From: an uncultured Chloracidobacterium sp. | GTDB lineage: Bacteria > Acidobacteriota > Blastocatellia > Pyrinomonadales > Pyrinomonadaceae | Reading direction: 5' to 3' | NCBI GenBank assembly: GCA_937941715.1 | Contig: CALDGX010000228.1 | Coordinates: 1 to 64,000 of the forward strand | DNA length: 64,000 nucleotides | In this document: positions 60,890 through 64,000 of the stretch, piece after piece | Layout: each line of letters begins with the position of its first letter | Numbering within the stretch: the stretch's first letter is position 1 | Made by a program: the position numbers and the translations under genes | The notes under the pieces: generated by a model | The model's input: the letters and a program-made list of their open reading frames with translations, nothing else | The model's database searches: none | What the model was told of the DNA's origin: nothing

Positions 60890-62083
60890 TTATCCGCTGA
60901 TCAGCGTCCATATAGTAGAAATACTGAAGCCGAGCATTATTAGCACAACGCCCCATCCGGCCGCTTTCAGCCAAAAAGGGTGGCGATATTCGCCCAAAAT
61001 ATCTGAACGCCGTGCCGCGATCAAAACGATCGACAATCCGATCGGGAGTATAAACCCGTTAACCGTACCGGCCCAAACCAGTAGTTTGACCGGCTGCCCG
61101 ACGATTAGAAAAACTGTCAACGAAAACAGGATGAACGCGATCACCAAATGACTGTTGTAGCGTTCAAACTGAGAATGAAGTGTTTTGAGAAATGATATCG
61201 ACGTGAACGCGGCTCCGACGACCGATGTGATGGCCGCGGCCCACATGACCACGCCGAACAGACGCAGCCCCAGTGTTCCGGAGGCGGCCTGAAATACCGA
61301 TGACGGCGGATTTGAACTGTCGATGTTAACTCCCATCGATATTACGCCAAGTGCCGCAAGAAAAAGCAGGGTGCGGATCACGGCAGTCAGGGCTATTCCG
61401 GATACTGCCCCCTGATTGACCTTTTGAAGATTTTTGGTCCCGACGATGCCGGCATCGATCAACCTGTGTGCCCCGGCAAATGTAATGTATCCGCCCACGG
61501 TACCCCCAACAAGGGTGACGATTGCTTTCGGGTCGATCTGAGAAGGCAGGATGGTCCGATAGATCGCTTCGCCAAAGGGAGGATTCGAGGCGTACACCAC
61601 ATATACGATCAACAAAAGCATCAGGACCCCGAGGACCTTTACGAAAGCATCCATCGCCCGCCCGGCCTCTTTAAAAACGAAAATGATCATTGCGATGCCG
61701 GCACTGAGTACGGCGCCATATTCGACCGGGAGGTCAAAGATTGCCTTTAGCCCCAGTCCACAGCCCGCTATGTTGCCGATATTAAAAATGAGTCCGCCGA
61801 ATGCGACAAGTCCGGCGAGCAAATAACCGCTTCCAGGGATCGTTTCGTTCGCGAGATCCTGCCCTCGCTTTCCGCTTACGGTCAACACTCGCCAAATATT
61901 TAGTTGGGCGAAAATATCCAGAACCACCGACAGCAAAATGACAAACCCAAAACTCGCGAGCAATTGCTGTGTGAAGACCGTGGTTTGAGTCAGAAAGCCC
62001 GGCCCAACCGCCGATGTCGCCATCAGGAATGCGGCACCATATATAGCGGCTTTCGATGGCCTATGTTCCTTGAATTCAGACAT
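60890..62083 (-). CDS. NRAMP-family transporter associated with 5-oxoprolinase (YcsG-like)
   Basis: The 397-residue protein has about eleven transmembrane helices and clear NRAMP-type sequence (GPGFLTQTTVFTQQLLASFG; GLIFNIGNIAGCGLGLKAIF). In metal-transporting members helix 1 carries DPGN; here the site reads VGPGF, so the metal-binding Asp and Asn are absent. The helix 6 MPH motif reads FAGAHRL. The start overlaps the pxpA stop by 8 bases. In Bacillus subtilis the homologue YcsG sits next to the PxpA homologue YcsF. I infer a role in uptake of 5-oxoproline or a related organic acid, not of metal. Confidence 0.9.
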   Translation of the reverse strand: MSEFKEHRPSKAAIYGAAFLMATSAVGPGFLTQTTVFTQQLLASFGFVILLSVVLDIFAQLNIWRVLTVSGKRGQDLANETIPGSGYLLAGLVAFGGLIFNIGNIAGCGLGLKAIFDLPVEYGAVLSAGIAMIIFVFKEAGRAMDAFVKVLGVLMLLLIVYVVYASNPPFGEAIYRTILPSQIDPKAIVTLVGGTVGGYITFAGAHRLIDAGIVGTKNLQKVNQGAVSGIALTAVIRTLLFLAALGVISMGVNIDSSNPPSSVFQAASGTLGLRLFGVVMWAAAITSVVGAAFTSISFLKTLHSQFERYNSHLVIAFILFSLTVFLIVGQPVKLLVWAGTVNGFILPIGLSIVLIAARRSDILGEYRHPFWLKAAGWGVVLIMLGFSISTIWTLISG

Positions 62084-62822
62084 TTATCGGTCGGATAATA
62101 ATGTTGTTAATGAGCATCAGTTCACGGATCGCCCGTACACATGCGATCGGATCTTCGCCATCGCCGTGAATGCAAATAGTGTCAGCCCGGACCGCGATCT
62201 TTGATCCGTCAGCGAGTTCTACCGTGCCATTTGCTGCCATCGACAGAGCCTGTTCCGCTGCGATCCGCGGGTCGGTTATCAGGGCGTTCGGTCGGCTTCG
62301 CGGAGTAAGACTGGCGTCCGGGCAATATGTCCGGTCGGCAAAAACCTCCGATGCGGCCCGTAAACCAGCCCGCTCAGCCGCTTCGATCGAATGGCTGCCC
62401 GAGAGGCCGTAGAGGACAAGTTCCGGGTCGATGCCGCCCACGGCCATTGCGACGACACGGGCGGTTTCCGGATCACGCGCCGACCGGTTGTACAAGGCAC
62501 CGTGCGGTTTTACATGGGAAAGGACCGCACCGGCCGCGTCACAGATCCCGCAGAGCTTTCGAATCTGTTCGGAGACAAGCTTTTCGAGTTCATTTTCTGA
62601 AAACGACATGTCATTTCTGCCAAAATTAGCCTTGTCCGGGTAACCGGGATGAGCTCCGATGGCGACATTATTTTCAACCGCGAGATCGACGGTCCGCCGC
62701 ATCGTCAGCTCATCACCCGCGTGAGCCCCGCACGCGATGTTTACTGACGATATACATTTCATCAGTTCGGTATCGAAAGGGCCGCCTTCGCCCATGTCGC
62801 AGTTTAGGTCGATAGATAACAT
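62076..62822 (-). CDS. pxpA: 5-oxoprolinase subunit A (LamB/YcsF family)
   Basis: The 248-residue protein begins MLSIDLNCDMGEGGPFDTEL and contains NIACGAHAGD, AIGAHPGYPDKANFGR and HVKPHGALYN. These are the family signatures, with metal-site histidines and aspartates. With PxpB and PxpC it cleaves 5-oxoproline to glutamate using ATP, removing a metabolite that forms spontaneously from glutamine. It follows pxpC by 25 bases. Confidence 0.96.
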   Translation of the reverse strand: MLSIDLNCDMGEGGPFDTELMKCISSVNIACGAHAGDELTMRRTVDLAVENNVAIGAHPGYPDKANFGRNDMSFSENELEKLVSEQIRKLCGICDAAGAVLSHVKPHGALYNRSARDPETARVVAMAVGGIDPELVLYGLSGSHSIEAAERAGLRAASEVFADRTYCPDASLTPRSRPNALITDPRIAAEQALSMAANGTVELADGSKIAVRADTICIHGDGEDPIACVRAIRELMLINNIIIRPINV

Positions 62823-62847
62823 TTCAGAGCGTCAGGTTACCACAATT

Positions 62848-63819
62848 TTACCGGATAAAAGCGCGAAGTGAGCAACCGACGCGGAAACGGGCAAGGTCAT
62901 CCTCGATCTTATGCAGAAGTGCTTCCGCCTCGGCAATGCTTACAAAATGAAAGCATAATCCGCAGCCGCCTCCCAGTTGAGCGGCCACCGGTAGATCATG
63001 GTCGATAATTTGGGCCACCCGCGGATATCCTCCGGCTGTTTGATGGTCCGCCATCAATATGATCAATTGGCCGTCAGGAAGCAATTGGACCGTTCCGTAC
63101 GTTACCGCCGCCGAGACCATTTCCGGCCGACTTTCGATGTCGATGGGTTCGCCCCGGAGTCGAAAACCCATTCGGTCGGACGCAGGTGTCAGCGTGAACG
63201 TTCGTTCAGAAAGGGCAGCCTTACCGGCATTACTCAGGATCGAATATTCAGGGCCGCCGATCACACGCAGCGTCGGAAAACGACTGTAACGGGGTATTAG
63301 CGAATTAGCCGCGATCTGACGTCGAAGTGACGTCACATCAGCAATTGTCGGCCCCTGTAATTGCACGAAATCACCGCTTTGCAATGTGCGGCCCTTGAAT
63401 CCTCCGATGCCGGCGGCGAGGTTGGTCGATCCGCTCCCTAGCCACTCGTCTGCCATAACACCACCATTTACAGCAAGATACGCTCGTTCACCTAATACTT
63501 TACCTTCAAAACGCAATAGGCTTCCGGGACGGGCAAAGTGACAACGCCAGTTACTGATCGCAACGCCGTCTAAAGTGGCCCCTAGGTCAGCACCACCGAT
63601 GGCAAAAACACGCTTATCGCCAAACTCGATCTCCGCCGCCGGAAAGTGCATCTCGATCAGGGCGGCCGAAGGTTCGTTTCCGGCCAGACCGTTAGCGATA
63701 AACGCAGCACGCCGGTCCATCACACCGCCCGGATTCACACCGAGCTTTCGATATCCGATCCGTCCGAGATCCTGCACCGTGGCGAGCAGTCCGCTCTTCC
63801 TTATTTTCAGGTAGTTCAT
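62848..63819 (-). CDS. pxpC: 5-oxoprolinase subunit C (biotin-dependent carboxyltransferase-like, KipA family)
   Basis: The 323-residue protein starts MNYLKIRKSGLLATVQDLGR and contains GVNPGGVMDRRAAFIAN and LPDGQLIILMADHQTAGGYP, typical of the AHS2/KipA family. It forms the PxpBC complex that activates 5-oxoproline with ATP for PxpA. Its ATG overlaps the pxpB stop as ATGA, so translation is coupled. Confidence 0.96.
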   Translation of the reverse strand: MNYLKIRKSGLLATVQDLGRIGYRKLGVNPGGVMDRRAAFIANGLAGNEPSAALIEMHFPAAEIEFGDKRVFAIGGADLGATLDGVAISNWRCHFARPGSLLRFEGKVLGERAYLAVNGGVMADEWLGSGSTNLAAGIGGFKGRTLQSGDFVQLQGPTIADVTSLRRQIAANSLIPRYSRFPTLRVIGGPEYSILSNAGKAALSERTFTLTPASDRMGFRLRGEPIDIESRPEMVSAAVTYGTVQLLPDGQLIILMADHQTAGGYPRVAQIIDHDLPVAAQLGGGCGLCFHFVSIAEAEALLHKIEDDLARFRVGCSLRAFIR

Positions 63820-64000
63820 ATCGCGACAAATCGGACACGACCGCCAGCACGAAGAAGTGTGAGTTCCGAGCCGAACGGCGTGAAAAGCTCAACATTGGTT
63901 CGGCCAATGATCTGCCAACCGCCCGGCGACCGCAGCGGGTATATTCCGGTTTGGCGGTCCGCGATACCAACGCTACCCTTCGGGACTGAGGTTCGCGGCG
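63816..64000 (-). CDS. pxpB: 5-oxoprolinase subunit B, C-terminal part (cut by window edge)
   Basis: Read on the minus strand the last 60 full codons include VPKGSVGIADRQTGIYPL, RSPGGWQIIGRTN and ELFTPFGSELT, ending VRFVAI. This is the C-terminus of the AHS1/KipI family (PxpB). The stop codon overlaps the pxpC start. The gene starts beyond the right edge of the window. Confidence 0.92.
   Translation of the reverse strand, partial: PRTSVPKGSVGIADRQTGIYPLRSPGGWQIIGRTNVELFTPFGSELTLLRAGGRVRFVAI

Noticed and set aside
63692..63970. 92-codon frame at the right edge
   Set aside because: Another frame of the same strand gives a clear PxpB C-terminus with an ATGA junction to pxpC.

Overview
The window looks like ordinary chromosome from an Acidobacteriota member, most likely class Blastocatellia (Pyrinomonadaceae-like). 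This rests on family knowledge, not a search. The main pointers are a VWA protein of the acidobacterial VWFA-related type, an ECF sigma factor of the TIGR02999 type with a TPR-tailed Ser/Thr kinase nearby, HAF-repeat, FG-GAP and CARDB secreted proteins with PT-rich linkers, and moderately high G+C. Clear Shine-Dalgarno sites are present on some genes and absent from many, including tig, clpX, rho, lon and murE (TTG start), so several starts are uncertain. I saw no insertion sequence, prophage, integrase or CRISPR array.

Layout. 1-6 kb (minus): two abutting secreted amidohydrolase paralogues, one of which has lost its metal ligands, then a 7TM-type histidine kinase with two membrane proteins. 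6-13.4 kb: mostly small or secreted genes. These are a small basic protein behind a sigma-54-like promoter, an SDR oxidoreductase, a metallo-beta-lactamase-fold phosphodiesterase-like protein, a small-protein pair behind an extended -10 promoter, a Wza/SLBB export protein with a zinc-ribbon neighbour, a matrixin protease, and a three-hairpin element that looks like a small RNA gene. 13.4-29.4 kb is largely housekeeping: purD, then a minus-strand run of pabB, exbD, a DnaJ-domain protein, rpsT, yhhQ, recG, rsmD, an EamA transporter, aroC, a TPR protein and an archaemetzincin-like lipoprotein, with an amino acid permease, a PilZ protein and murE.

29.4-47 kb: tRNA-Leu(UAG), tig-clpP-clpX, two repeat-rich secreted proteins, lon, an unknown gene coupled to engB, rho, glgA, purA, a GNAT acetyltransferase and tRNA-Lys(UUU). 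Trigger factor, ClpXP and Lon together make a proteostasis neighbourhood. 47-59.5 kb: a Ser/Thr kinase with a TPR tail and an ECF sigma factor lie on the minus strand, separated by a 9.2-kb gene on the plus strand for a 3059-residue secreted multidomain protein. 59.6-64 kb: a VWA protein and the pxpB(partial)-pxpC-pxpA-NRAMP-like operon for 5-oxoproline use.

The most interesting points are the three-hairpin candidate sRNA with GGA-bearing loops, the catalytic/non-catalytic amidohydrolase pair, the giant secreted protein between sigma factor and kinase, a C-terminal module shared by two unlinked secreted proteins, and an NRAMP homologue lacking the metal-binding motif inside the pxp operon.
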